This document shows positions 35,399-44,441 of a stretch of DNA of 64,000 nt, one piece after another. Source of the DNA: Pseudomonas sp. VD-NE ins (GTDB lineage: Bacteria > Pseudomonadota > Gammaproteobacteria > Pseudomonadales > Pseudomonadaceae). Positions within the stretch are counted from its first letter, which is position 1, and every line of letters begins with the position of its first letter. The stretch covers positions 1,817,001 through 1,881,000 of the forward strand of contig NZ_CP134772.1 in assembly GCF_031882575.1 (NCBI RefSeq), in the 5' to 3' direction. The position numbers and the translations under genes were made by a program. The notes below the pieces were generated by a model. It had not been told where the DNA came from, made no database searches, and was given only the letters and a program-made list of their open reading frames with translations.

Positions 35399-35428
35399 AA
35401 ACGGCGATCTTTGGATCGCCGTTTTGCT
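35399..35428 (+). terminator. Terminator of the ccm/lipoprotein transcript
   Basis: AAAACGGCGATC-TTTG-GATCGCCGTTTT, a perfect stem bordered by A and T runs, just after the lipoprotein stop. Confidence 0.85.
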
Positions 35429-35555
35429 GTGTGCCTGTTGGGTTCGCACAGAAATTGCTCAAGGAAGCGCTGCGCAAAGCTCAGGGCCTAGCGTTTCAAT
35501 CACACTCTGTAAAACAACCGGACGTCGCTCTCTGGATTTCTGTGCTTGAGTAAAG

Positions 35556-35571
35556 ATAACTCTAGGGTTAT
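35556..35571. promoter_or_regulatory. Candidate HicB operator
   Basis: ATAAC-TCTAGG-GTTAT inverted repeat 31-46 nt before hicA, in an AT-rich promoter zone. HicB antitoxins with an RHH domain repress their own operon at such palindromes. Confidence 0.5.
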
Positions 35572-35601
35572 TTTTAAAAGACCAAGCCAAGGAGGCGATT
35601 G

Positions 35602-35814
35602 GTGCAAAGCAGGCAATTGATCAAGGAGCTGGAGGAGGCTGGCTGGGTGCTGGATCGGGTCGCCGGCAGTCATCACATCTTCAAGCACCGATACAACCCG
35701 TACACGATTCCCGTCCCACATCCGAAAAAGGATTTGCCGTTGGGGACGGTCAAGAGCATCAGGCGGCGTGCCGGGTTGTACAACCCGCCAGCCAGTTACG
35801 AAGGAGATCCGTAA
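35602..35814 (+). CDS. hicA: HicA toxin (mRNA interferase)
   Basis: 70 residues from GTG 35602, six bases after GGAGG; TTG at 35599 is an alternative. Double-stranded-RNA-binding-like fold with the catalytic His in 'VAGSHHIFKH' and the 'TIPVPHPKKDLPLGTVKSI' end. It cleaves mRNA when free of HicB. The stop overlaps the hicB start (TAATG). Confidence 0.93.
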   Translation: MQSRQLIKELEEAGWVLDRVAGSHHIFKHRYNPYTIPVPHPKKDLPLGTVKSIRRRAGLYNPPASYEGDP

Positions 35815-36218
35815 TGCAATATCCAATCTGTATCGAGTGGGGAGACGAGAACACTGCCATCGGTATTCAGATCCCCGATATTCCCGGCGCCGTTACGGCA
35901 GGGGATAGCTTTGAAGATGCCTACAAGGCGGCGGTTGAAGTCGCCCACATCATGCTGCAGGAGATTGCGGCGGACGGGGAGTCGATTCCTATGCCGACTT
36001 CGGCATCCGCTCATCGCAGTAATCCAGAGTTTGCCGAGATGGGTTGGGGCATGCTGGAGCTGGATATTTCGCCTTATCTCGGCAAGACCGAAAAGGTCAA
36101 CGTGACGTTGCCTGGCTATGTAATTCAGCGCATCGATCGTTATGTGCGCGAACACAACGTCAAAAGCCGCTCCTCCTTTCTGGCGGATGCGGCGATGGAG
36201 AAACTGGTTCGTTATTAA
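35814..36218 (+). CDS. hicB: HicB antitoxin
   Basis: 134 residues. N-terminal partially degraded RNase-H-like domain ('IPDIPGAVTAGDSFEDAYKAAVE') and C-terminal ribbon-helix-helix DNA-binding domain ('VNVTLPGYVIQRIDRYV'). It neutralises HicA and probably represses the pair at 35556-35571. Confidence 0.93.
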   Translation: MQYPICIEWGDENTAIGIQIPDIPGAVTAGDSFEDAYKAAVEVAHIMLQEIAADGESIPMPTSASAHRSNPEFAEMGWGMLELDISPYLGKTEKVNVTLPGYVIQRIDRYVREHNVKSRSSFLADAAMEKLVRY

Positions 36219-36251
36219 GCTTCATCGCTCCCTCAGGCTAAATGAATAACC

Positions 36252-36276
36252 CGTGGGAGCGAGCCTGCTCGCGAAG
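36252..36276. repeat. Single class I REP
   Basis: GTGGGAGCGAGCCTGCTCGC between the convergent hicB and MFS genes. Confidence 0.75.
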
Positions 36277-36287
36277 CTTTTGACGCC

Positions 36288-37475
36288 TTACGCCGTTGCC
36301 AATGAACCACGCTGCGAAACACTCAAAAACCGCAACAACGCCAACAGCGGGAACGCACTTCCCACAATCACGATCCACAACCAGCCGCCATGTTCATACA
36401 CCGCGCTGGCGACGGACGAGCCGAAGGCGCCGCCGATAAAGATGCTGGTCATGTAAAGCGCGTTCAAACGGCCACGGCTTTTGGCGTCCAGCGAGTAGAC
36501 CGCGCGCTGGCCGAGGACCATGTTCATCTGCACACAAAAATCGAGCACCACGCCGGTCACGGCCAGGCCGATGACGCTGTAGGCCGGGTGGATGAAGGCG
36601 GGCAGGAAGCTCAGGCTGGCGAAGACCATGGCCAGCAGCGAGGCGATGCGGGTGTGGCCAGCGTCGGCCAGACGTCCGCTGATCGGCGCGGCGATGGCAC
36701 CGATGGCGCCGACCAGGGCAAAGATCGCGATTTCGCTTTGCGACAGACCATGGTTGCGCGCCAGTTCCAGCGGCACCGCAGTCCAGAACAGGCTGAACGT
36801 GGCGAACATGCAGCCCTGATAAAACGCGCGTTGGCGCAATACCGGTTGTTGGCGTAGCAGGGTCCACAGCGAACCGATCAACTGGCCATACGTGGCGCTA
36901 TGATCGGGCTGGCGCTTGGGCACGGTCAACGCCAGTACCACGCTGATCGCCGCCATCAATGCGGCGGCAATCATGAACATCGCCCGCCAACCCAAATGGT
37001 CGGCGACCACGCTCGACACCGGTCGCGCCAGCAGGATACCCAGCAACAAGCCGCCCATGATCCCGCCGACCACCCGGCCACGGGATTCTTCCGGTGCCAG
37101 ATGCGCAGCCAATGGAATCAGGATCTGCACCGACACCGAGCTGAAACCGACCAACAACGAGATCAGCAAAAACACATTCGGCTGATCGGTAAACGCCGCC
37201 GCCAATAGGCTGGCAATCGCCACCAGGGTGGTGATGATCATCAACCGGCGGTTCTCCAGCAGGTCGCCCAGCGGCACCAGGAAGAACAGGCCCAGCGCAT
37301 AACCGATCTGCGTCAGCGAGACGATGAAGCTGGCCATGGTGTCGGAGAGGCCTATGTCCGGTGCGATCAGGCCGATGATCGGCTGTGCGTAGTAGATGTT
37401 GGCAACGATGGCGCCGCAGCAGAAAGCGAACAGCAGCACCATGCCTCGGGTCATTGCGTGAGTGGTGGTGGTCAT
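36288..37475 (-). CDS. MFS transporter
   Basis: 395 residues from ATG 37475 (MTTTTHAMTRG), 12 membrane segments. The loop 2-3 motif appears as 'GDLLENRRLM'. Periplasm-facing start 'NIYYAQPIIGLIAPDIGLS' resembles the YbcL/AraJ-like and 'YdhP-type' efflux MFS proteins. The substrate cannot be read from sequence. Confidence 0.88.
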   Translation of the reverse strand: MTTTTHAMTRGMVLLFAFCCGAIVANIYYAQPIIGLIAPDIGLSDTMASFIVSLTQIGYALGLFFLVPLGDLLENRRLMIITTLVAIASLLAAAFTDQPNVFLLISLLVGFSSVSVQILIPLAAHLAPEESRGRVVGGIMGGLLLGILLARPVSSVVADHLGWRAMFMIAAALMAAISVVLALTVPKRQPDHSATYGQLIGSLWTLLRQQPVLRQRAFYQGCMFATFSLFWTAVPLELARNHGLSQSEIAIFALVGAIGAIAAPISGRLADAGHTRIASLLAMVFASLSFLPAFIHPAYSVIGLAVTGVVLDFCVQMNMVLGQRAVYSLDAKSRGRLNALYMTSIFIGGAFGSSVASAVYEHGGWLWIVIVGSAFPLLALLRFLSVSQRGSLATA

Positions 37476-37718
37476 AAGGTTTCTCGATCCAGCGAAAGGG
37501 AATGCAGTGAGGCTATGGGACAAACCGGGCGGGCAGAAGACGCCGTCGGTTGATATCAGTTATTCCGTTGCGGAATGAACAGGAGCACTCGGCAAGTCAT
37601 CCATCGGCGGACCTTGCGTCCGACCGTTGAGGGTCGATGATACATTCACTTACATCCTGTTCGATAGCGTGCTTATGTTCGCATTGGCTTGTTCAACATT
37701 CATGACCGGAGGATTGCA

Positions 37719-38330
37719 ATGAAGCTTCGTCTTATCGCAACGATTGTCCTGACTAGCCTGCTCGGCGCGATGAGCGCACAGGCCGCCGATGCCCCGGGGA
37801 TGCGCATCGGTGTGCGCGGAGAGATCACCGGGGTCAATACCGACAGCCTGAAAGTCCACGTCAACAGCGGCGAGAACGTGTTGATTCAGCTGACCGGCGA
37901 CACCAAAGTTCGCGCGGTCACCCTGGCCAATATCGAAGACATCAAACCTGGCAGTTACATCGGCTCGGCGGCGATGCCGCAGGAAGATGGCACGCTCAAG
38001 GCGCTGGAAGTGCATGTGTTTCCGCCGGAGCTGGCGGGTAGCGGCGACGGGCATCGGCCGTTCGATCTGGCCAAGGGCAGCAGCATGACCAATGGCAGCG
38101 TCGGCGATCTTGTGGTGAGCAACGGGCGGGTGCTGACGGTGAACTACAAGGGCGGGCAGCAGAAGATTCTGGTGCCGGAGGATGTGCCGATCGTCAATCT
38201 GGTGCCGGGGGATCGGAGTTTGCTGAAGGTTGGGGTGAAGATCGTGACGTTCGTGACGCAGAGTGCGGATGGCACGCTGACGGCGCAGTCGATTTCTGCG
38301 GGTAAGGATGGGGTGACGCCACCGATGTGA
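37719..38330 (+). CDS. Exported DUF5666-like protein
   Basis: 203 residues. Signal peptide ending 'AMSAQA', then two beta-rich units ('GVRGEITGVNTDSLKVHV', 'SVGDLVVSNGRVLTVNYKG') of the type in DUF5666 periplasmic proteins. The GGAGG before the ATG at 37719 fixes the start. Function unknown. Confidence 0.8.
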   Translation: MKLRLIATIVLTSLLGAMSAQAADAPGMRIGVRGEITGVNTDSLKVHVNSGENVLIQLTGDTKVRAVTLANIEDIKPGSYIGSAAMPQEDGTLKALEVHVFPPELAGSGDGHRPFDLAKGSSMTNGSVGDLVVSNGRVLTVNYKGGQQKILVPEDVPIVNLVPGDRSLLKVGVKIVTFVTQSADGTLTAQSISAGKDGVTPPM

Positions 38331-38338
38331 AAGCAGAC

Positions 38339-38530
38339 CCTCACCCTAGCCCTCTCCCGGAGGGAGAGGGGACTGACCGAGGTGTCTGGCGCTATACATC
38401 GACCTGAAAGACTTGCAGCGATTATGGATTCACAGCAGCACTTTCAGGTCGGCAAATCTTTTGAGCATCCCACGGTCGGCCCCCTCTCCCTCTGGGCGGT
38501 CCGACGTTTCGGGAGGGCTGGGGTGAGGGT
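38339..38530. repeat. Class IV repeats (CTCACCCTAGCCCTCTCCC type)
   Basis: Two oppositely oriented units, 38339-38371 and 38480-38530, the second with the insert GGCGGTCCGACGTTTCGGGA. The same class occurs at 46334-46463 and 59761-59900. Confidence 0.8.
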
Positions 38531-38540
38531 AAAGCGGCCA

Positions 38541-38577
38541 CAAAAAAAGGCGACCTCAGTGGATCGCCTTTTTCACG
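38541..38577. terminator. Bidirectional terminator before sbp 3' end
   Basis: AAAAAAAGGCGA...TCGCCTTTTT with a CCTCAGTGGA loop, between the DUF5666-like gene and the convergent sbp gene. Confidence 0.8.
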
Positions 38578-38590
38578 CCAGCCTTAAACC

Positions 38591-39589
38591 TTACTGCCCG
38601 CTATAAATCTGATCGAAAACCCCACCATCATTGAAGTGAGTCTTCTGCACCGTACGCCAGTCACCAAAGGTCTTCTCCACCGACAGGAAATCAACTTTCG
38701 GGAAACGATCGGTGTATTTGGCCAACACCGCCGGATCACGCGGACGCAGGTAGTTCGCCGCCGCAATTTCCTGACCTTCCGGCGACCACAGGTACTTCAG
38801 ATACTCATCCGCTGCCGCACGCGAGCCTTTCTTGTCGACCACTTTATCGACCACGGAAACCGGCGGCTCAGCCTCTGCGGAAACGCTCGGGTAGATCACT
38901 TCAAACTGATCACGACCAAACTCGCGGGCAATCATTTCCGCTTCGTTTTCGAAGGTTACCAGCACGTCGCCGATCTGGTTGGTCATGAAGGTCGTGGTCG
39001 CCGCACGGCCACCGGTATCGAGCACCGGCGCTTGCTTGAACAGTTTGCCGACGAAGTCCTTGGCCTTGTTTTCGTCGCCGCCATTCTTCAGCACATAACC
39101 CCAGGCCGACAGGTAGGTGTAGCGACCGTTACCCGAGGTTTTCGGGTTTGGCACGATCACTTGCACGCCGTCCTTGAGCAGATCCGGCCAGTCTTTCAGG
39201 GCTTTCGGGTTGCCTTTGCGCACGATGAACACCGTGGCCGAGGTGAACGGCGCGCTGTTGTTCGGTAGACGGGTGACCCAGTTCTCCGGCACCAGTTTGC
39301 CGTTGTCGGCGAGGGCGTTGATGTCGGTGGCCATGTTCATGGTGATGACGTCAGCCGGCAGGCCATCGATCACCGAGCGCGCTTGCTTGCTCGAACCGCC
39401 GAAAGACATCTGCACGGTGATGTTTTCGTTGTGCTCGGCTTGCCAGTGTTTCTGGAACGCAGTGTTGTAGTCCTTGTAGAAATCGCGCATCACGTCGTAG
39501 GAAACGTTGAGCAGCGTCGGGGCTGCCTGGGCGATGTTGGCCAAGGCCAGGCCGGCGGCGAGAAGTGAGGCGCCAAAGAGTTTTTTCAC
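38591..39589 (-). CDS. sbp: Sulfate-binding periplasmic protein Sbp
   Basis: 332 residues, GTG start with AAGGA six bases upstream. Signal peptide to 'NIAQA', then the sulfate/thiosulfate binding protein fold ('LLNVSYDVMRDFYKDYN', 'GGSSKQARSVIDGLPADV'). It feeds the CysTWA importer, whose genes are not in this window. Expression is probably sulfur-controlled (CysB), but I cannot point to a site. Confidence 0.94.
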   Translation of the reverse strand: MKKLFGASLLAAGLALANIAQAAPTLLNVSYDVMRDFYKDYNTAFQKHWQAEHNENITVQMSFGGSSKQARSVIDGLPADVITMNMATDINALADNGKLVPENWVTRLPNNSAPFTSATVFIVRKGNPKALKDWPDLLKDGVQVIVPNPKTSGNGRYTYLSAWGYVLKNGGDENKAKDFVGKLFKQAPVLDTGGRAATTTFMTNQIGDVLVTFENEAEMIAREFGRDQFEVIYPSVSAEAEPPVSVVDKVVDKKGSRAAADEYLKYLWSPEGQEIAAANYLRPRDPAVLAKYTDRFPKVDFLSVEKTFGDWRTVQKTHFNDGGVFDQIYSGQ

Positions 39590-39693
39590 TGCGCATTCCT
39601 TGTTTTATCGGTGTAGAAGCAGGGGGTGATATTCAATTGCCACTGACTATAACGGGGCGCGCATAGTCGTTTAAAGATTAAAAAGCTCTTTGC

Positions 39694-40518
39694 TTATTCC
39701 AGTTTCTTGAACAGTGCATTGCCGCATCGCGAGCAGAACGCCGCGCCATGTTCATGGCTGTTTTTCTTGCACACCGGGCAGTCGTGTTGCAGTTGTTCAC
39801 CGCGCATGGCGTTAGCCAGTTCGGCGGTGAAAATCCCCGTGGGCACGGCGATGATCGAGTAACCGGTGATCATCACCAGCGACGAAATCACCTGACCCAG
39901 CGGCGTCTTCGGCACTATGTCGCCGAAGCCCACCGTGGTCAGCGTGACGATCGCCCAATAGATGCCTTTGGGAATGCTGGTGAAGCCGTGTTCCGGGCCT
40001 TCGATCACGTACATCAAGGTGCCGAACACCGTCACCAGGGTGCAGACGCTGACCAGAAATACGACGATCTTCTGCTTGCTGCCGCGCAGCGCCGACATCA
40101 GATAATTGGCTTGCTTGAGATACGGGCTGAGCTTGAGCACACGGAAGATCCGCAGCATGCGGATGATCCGGATAATCAGCAGGTACTGCGCATCGCTGTA
40201 ATACAGCGCGAGGATGCCCGGCACGATCGCCAGTAAATCCACCAGCCCGTAGAAGCTGAAGGCGTAGCGCAACGGTTTCGGTGAACAGTACAGACGCAGG
40301 ATGTACTCGCCGAGAAAGATGATCGTGAAGCCCCACTCGATGTAGGCCAGCACGTCGGCGTAGTTCTGGTGAATGCTGTCGATACTGTCGAGCATCACGA
40401 TCACCAGACTGGCGAGGATGATCAACAGCAGGATGCCGTCGAAGCGACGCCCGGCGCGGGTGTCGCTCTGGAAAATCATGACGTAAAGCCGTTCGCGCCA
40501 ACTGTTGCTGCTGTCCAT
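39694..40518 (-). CDS. Voltage-gated-type potassium channel with zinc-ribbon tail
   Basis: 274 residues. Six membrane segments, an S4-like Arg-rich helix ('IRIIRMLRIFRVLKLS'), selectivity filter TVGFGD in 'TLTTVGFGDIVPKT', and a C-terminal zinc ribbon with two CxxC pairs ('CPVCKK', 'CSRCGN'). Voltage-gated-like bacterial K+ channel; the zinc-ribbon tail is an uncommon cytoplasmic addition but frequent in pseudomonad orthologues as far as I recall. Confidence 0.9.
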   Translation of the reverse strand: MDSSNSWRERLYVMIFQSDTRAGRRFDGILLLIILASLVIVMLDSIDSIHQNYADVLAYIEWGFTIIFLGEYILRLYCSPKPLRYAFSFYGLVDLLAIVPGILALYYSDAQYLLIIRIIRMLRIFRVLKLSPYLKQANYLMSALRGSKQKIVVFLVSVCTLVTVFGTLMYVIEGPEHGFTSIPKGIYWAIVTLTTVGFGDIVPKTPLGQVISSLVMITGYSIIAVPTGIFTAELANAMRGEQLQHDCPVCKKNSHEHGAAFCSRCGNALFKKLE

Positions 40519-40539
40519 GGATAACGCCTGAATCGAAGA

Positions 40540-41454
40540 TCAGCGCAGCCTAGGTTGATTCTCCCCATGAGCGCAAGGCGCACGCTCGACCGTGGCTTTG
40601 CCGAGCATCTGAATCCCGGCGCGGATCAGCCAGCCCGCGAGGATGAACGGCGCGGTCAACGTGGCGAGACCCACCGCTGCAAACAACGGTGTAACCAGCA
40701 GCGCGAGGACGATGCCGACCAGCGGCAGCCACGGTTGTTGACGTTGCGAAGAGAAGGCGAGGGCGGCGAGCACGGCGTTGTAACTGCCGAAACCGAGCAA
40801 AGCGGCGCTGGTTTCGTGATGCAGCAGGCTCGAACCAAGGCCGATTGCCGAGGCGAGCATTGCCCAGCAAAACGCCCGGCGATCAGCGATCAGCAAACCA
40901 ATGGCGATCAATGCGCCGGCCAGTGGATGACCGAGGAACATCACCTGGCCCAGACCGCGCAATTCGGCGGCAAGCACGTTCAGCGTGTTCATCTCGATGT
41001 GCGCCATCGGCGCCGACGGTTCGGTAAACAGCAGCAAGACCCAGCTCATGGCCACGAACGGCGAGGTGTAGGCCGGTATGAAACGGCTGCTGTACACGTG
41101 TTTGAGCCATTGCTGCGTGATCATCGCGCTCAGGCCGCCGGCGGCAAGAATCAGCGGCGGCAGCATCGGCGACCAGGGGAAATACAGGCTCAGCAGCAGT
41201 CCGAGCAAGATGCCGTTGTAGCTGAACAGTCCAGCCTGGCGATCGGCCTTGGCGTAGTTGCGCCGTTGTGCAGTAAGCAGGCCGGCAACGGCACCGAGCA
41301 GCGCACCGGCGAACAGCACGGGCGCCGTCAGCAAAATCGCCAACAGGCACAGCAGGCCGCACAGCGGATGACGCTGGAGGAATATTTGACTGAAACCGTT
41401 GAGCAAAGCCTCGGCCCAGTCGGGGCAGTGGGTATTGAAATGATTGGCAGGCAT
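40540..41454 (-). CDS. Urea transporter (UT family)
   Basis: 304 residues, about ten membrane segments in two repeated halves, with the UT-type 'YNGILLGLLLSLYF' and 'FGSYNAVLAALAFS' segments. It moves urea by facilitated diffusion. Neighbouring glyoxylate genes suggest ureide (allantoin) breakdown, which yields both urea and glyoxylate. Confidence 0.9.
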   Translation of the reverse strand: MPANHFNTHCPDWAEALLNGFSQIFLQRHPLCGLLCLLAILLTAPVLFAGALLGAVAGLLTAQRRNYAKADRQAGLFSYNGILLGLLLSLYFPWSPMLPPLILAAGGLSAMITQQWLKHVYSSRFIPAYTSPFVAMSWVLLLFTEPSAPMAHIEMNTLNVLAAELRGLGQVMFLGHPLAGALIAIGLLIADRRAFCWAMLASAIGLGSSLLHHETSAALLGFGSYNAVLAALAFSSQRQQPWLPLVGIVLALLVTPLFAAVGLATLTAPFILAGWLIRAGIQMLGKATVERAPCAHGENQPRLR

Positions 41455-41557
41455 GGCAGTTCTGAAAGTCAGTGAAACCGAGGCGCCTGCTGGCGATGAG
41501 GCCAGTTGTAGCGCTCAAGCATTTTGATCGAAGGAATAACCGCTATTCCCCCAGGTT

Positions 41558-41590
41558 TGATCGTTCCCACGCAGAGCGTGGGAACGATCA
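41558..41590. repeat. Class III palindrome
   Basis: TGATCGTTCCCACGC-AGA-GCGTGGGAACGATCA, a near-perfect hairpin between the urea transporter and pykA; same family as in the flhB-flhA island. Confidence 0.85.
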
Positions 41591-41600
41591 TGGAGGGGAG

Positions 41601-43016
41601 TCAGATCAACGTTTCGATCCGCAGCGAGTTGGTCGACCCCGGCTGCCCGAACGGCACACCGGCAGTGATCAGCAGCGTGTCGCCACGCTCGGCCATCCCC
41701 TGCGCCTGGGCGATTTCCAGCGCGGTCGAGCAAACCTCGTCGACCTGACGCAGACGATCATTGACCACCGAATGAATCCCCCACGCCACGCTCAATCGCC
41801 GTGCGGTCTGCAGGTTCGGCGTCAGGTTGAGAATCGGCGCTTTCGGCCGTTCCCGCGCCGCACGCAGACTCGATGCACCGGACTCGCTGTAGTTGACCAG
41901 CACCGCCACCGGCAGCACGTTGCTGATACGCCGGATCGCGCAACTGATTGCATCGGAAACGGTCGCTTCAGCCTTCGGCCGACTGACGTCGAGTTGCGTC
42001 TGATAATCCGGGCCGTTCTCAACTTGACGAATGATCTTGCTCATCATCTGCACAGCTTCCAGCGGGTATTCGCCAGAGGCAGTTTCTGCCGAGAGCATCA
42101 CCGCATCGGCACCTTCGGCCACGGCGTTGGCAACGTCGGTCACCTCGGCGCGGGTCGGGGCAGGGGAGAAGCGCATCGACTCGAGCATCTGCGTCGCCAC
42201 CACCACCGGTTTGCCGAGTTCACGGCACGTAGTGATGATGTTTTTCTGAATCTGCGGCACGCTTTCGGCGGGCACTTCGACGCCGAGGTCGCCACGGGCC
42301 ACCATGATCGCGTCGCTCAATTCAGCGATTTCACGCAACTGTTCAACGGCGGAAGGCTTCTCGATTTTCGCCATCAAAAAGGCTTTGTCGCCGATCAGTG
42401 CGCGCGCTTCGACGATGTCTTGCGGGCGCTGCACAAACGACAACGCGACCCAGTCCACGCCGAGTTCCAGACCGAAGCTCAAATCGCGACGATCCTTGGC
42501 GGTCAGCGGGCTGAGGTCGAGCACCGCTTGCGGCACGTTGACGCCTTTGCGGTCCGACAGTTCGCCGCCATTGAGCACGGTGGTGTCGATCGCATCAGCG
42601 TATTTGCTGACCACGCGCAGACGCAGTTTGCCGTCGTCGAGCAGCAGATCCATGCCCGCTTCCAGCGCGGCAATGATCTCCGGATGCGGCAGATTGACCC
42701 GGCACTCATCGCCCGGCGTCGCGTCCAGATCAAGACGGAATGCCTGACCACGATGCAACTGCACCTTGCCGTCAGCGAACTTGCCGACGCGCAGTTTCGG
42801 CCCCTGCAAGTCCATCAGAATACCCAGCGGGTAGTTGAGCTGGCGCTCGACTTCGCGGATCCACTGATAGCGCTTGGCGTGATCGGCGTGATCGCCGTGG
42901 CTGAAGTTCAGGCGGAAGATATTCACCCCGGCCTCGACCAGCTCACGGATGTCTTCGATGCCATCGACAGCAGGGCCGAGGGTGGCGAGGATTTTGACCT
43001 TTTTATCAGGCGTCAT
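41601..43016 (-). CDS. pykA: Pyruvate kinase PykA
   Basis: 471 residues. Starts 'MTPDKKVKILATLGPA'; contains the K-containing 'MVARGDLGVEVPAE' and 'TATQML' regions with the active-site Lys in 'FLMAKIEKPSAVEQL'. Converts phosphoenolpyruvate to pyruvate. It overlaps ttuD by four bases, so in this operon it takes the glycerate-derived 2-phosphoglycerate on to pyruvate. Confidence 0.95.
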   Translation of the reverse strand: MTPDKKVKILATLGPAVDGIEDIRELVEAGVNIFRLNFSHGDHADHAKRYQWIREVERQLNYPLGILMDLQGPKLRVGKFADGKVQLHRGQAFRLDLDATPGDECRVNLPHPEIIAALEAGMDLLLDDGKLRLRVVSKYADAIDTTVLNGGELSDRKGVNVPQAVLDLSPLTAKDRRDLSFGLELGVDWVALSFVQRPQDIVEARALIGDKAFLMAKIEKPSAVEQLREIAELSDAIMVARGDLGVEVPAESVPQIQKNIITTCRELGKPVVVATQMLESMRFSPAPTRAEVTDVANAVAEGADAVMLSAETASGEYPLEAVQMMSKIIRQVENGPDYQTQLDVSRPKAEATVSDAISCAIRRISNVLPVAVLVNYSESGASSLRAARERPKAPILNLTPNLQTARRLSVAWGIHSVVNDRLRQVDEVCSTALEIAQAQGMAERGDTLLITAGVPFGQPGSTNSLRIETLI

Positions 43017-44287
43017 GATTTGCAGCTCTCAAGGATCAGAATGGCGCGGAAGTCGTTGACGTTGGTGCGGGTCGGCTCGGTGACGATCAGCGCATCGAGC
43101 GCCGCGAAATAACCGTAGCCGTTGTTGTTATCCAGCTCGTCGCTGGCGCTCAGGCCAAGGGCGGCGGCGCGGGCGTAGCTGTCCGGGGTCATGATCGCAC
43201 CGGCGTTGTCTTCCGAGCCGTCGATGCCGTCGGTGTCACCGGCCAGGGCGTAGACGCCGGGCTGGCCTTTGAGGCTGTCGGTGAGGCTGAGGAGGAATTC
43301 GGCGTTGCGCCCGCCACGGCCATTGCCACGCACGGTCACGGTGGTTTCGCCGCCGGAGAGAATCACGCACGGCGCTGCCAATGGCTGACCGTGATGGATG
43401 ATCTGGCGGGCGATGCCGGCGTGGACTTTCGCCACTTCGCGCGACTCACCTTCGAGGTCGCCGAGGATCAGCGTGCTGAATCCGGCCTGACGGCATTTCA
43501 CCGCCGCCGCATCCAGTGATTGCTGAGGACGGGCGATCAACTGGAAGTGGCTGCGCGCTAGGGACGGATCGCCGGGTTTGACGGTTTCCGACTCAGGGCT
43601 TTGCAACCAGTTGCGCACCGAGACCGGGATATCGATGCCGTAGCGTTTGATGATCGCCAGCGCTTCGGCGGAAGTGCTTGGGTCGGCCACGGTCGGGCCT
43701 GACGCGATGACCGTGGCGAGGTCGCCCGGTACATCGGAAATCGCGTAGGTGTAGACCGTGGCAGGCCAGCAGGCCTTGCCGAGACGTCCGCCCTTGATCG
43801 CCGAAAGGTGCTTGCGCACGCAGTTCATCTCGCCGATGGTCGCGCCGGATTTCAGCAGGGCTTTGTTGATCGATTGCTTGTCGGCGAGGGTGATGCCTTC
43901 GGCCGGCAGGGCCAGCAGGGCAGAGCCGCCACCGGAGAGCAGGAAGATTACGCGGTCGTCTTCCGTCAGATTGCTGACCAGTTCGAGCACGCGTTTGGCC
44001 ACGGCCAGACCGGCAGCGTCCGGCACCGGATGCGCGGCTTCGACCACTTCGATTTTTTCGCACGGGGCGCCGTGACCGTAACGGGTCACCACCAGGCCAG
44101 ACACTTCACCTTCCCAGCAGCGCTCGACCACTTGTGCCATCGCGGCGGCGGCTTTGCCGGCGCCGATGACGATCACCCGGCCGGTACGATCGGCAGGCAG
44201 ATGGGCTTCGAGGACTTGGTTCGGATGAGCCGCGTCGATGGCTGTGGCAAACAGCTCGCGCAGCAGTTGTTGCGGATCGACCGACAT
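43013..44287 (-). CDS. ttuD: Glycerate 2-kinase TtuD (MOFRL family)
   Basis: 424 residues. N-terminal glycerate-kinase domain ('VIGAGKAAAAMAQVVERCW', 'LSGGGSALLALPAEGI') and C-terminal MOFRL domain ('YALAGDTDGIDGSEDNAGAI'). Phosphorylates D-glycerate to 2-phosphoglycerate. Often annotated hydroxypyruvate reductase because of the old TtuD name. It overlaps pykA and follows glxR after a REP pair. Confidence 0.93.
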   Translation of the reverse strand: MSVDPQQLLRELFATAIDAAHPNQVLEAHLPADRTGRVIVIGAGKAAAAMAQVVERCWEGEVSGLVVTRYGHGAPCEKIEVVEAAHPVPDAAGLAVAKRVLELVSNLTEDDRVIFLLSGGGSALLALPAEGITLADKQSINKALLKSGATIGEMNCVRKHLSAIKGGRLGKACWPATVYTYAISDVPGDLATVIASGPTVADPSTSAEALAIIKRYGIDIPVSVRNWLQSPESETVKPGDPSLARSHFQLIARPQQSLDAAAVKCRQAGFSTLILGDLEGESREVAKVHAGIARQIIHHGQPLAAPCVILSGGETTVTVRGNGRGGRNAEFLLSLTDSLKGQPGVYALAGDTDGIDGSEDNAGAIMTPDSYARAAALGLSASDELDNNNGYGYFAALDALIVTEPTRTNVNDFRAILILESCKS

Positions 44288-44335
44288 GGCGGGCTCCCGG
44301 AATTCTTGTTATTCGAAAGGGCAACTCGGAACCCT

Positions 44336-44428
44336 TGTGGGAGCGAGCCTGCTCGCGAAGGCGATGTGTCAGCCAACATGGATGTTGAATGTGCAACCGC
44401 TTTCGCGAGCAGGCTCGCTCCCACAGGG
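44336..44428. repeat. REP pair, class I
   Basis: Inverted REPs 44336-44360 and 44402-44428 inside the gcl operon, between glxR and ttuD. Confidence 0.88.
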
Positions 44429-44441
44429 TTTTGTGCAGGCT

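Noticed and set aside
41472..43112. 546-residue plus-strand frame opposite pykA
   Set aside because: The His/Arg/Gln-rich composition is typical of a reverse-strand shadow, and pykA is unmistakable.
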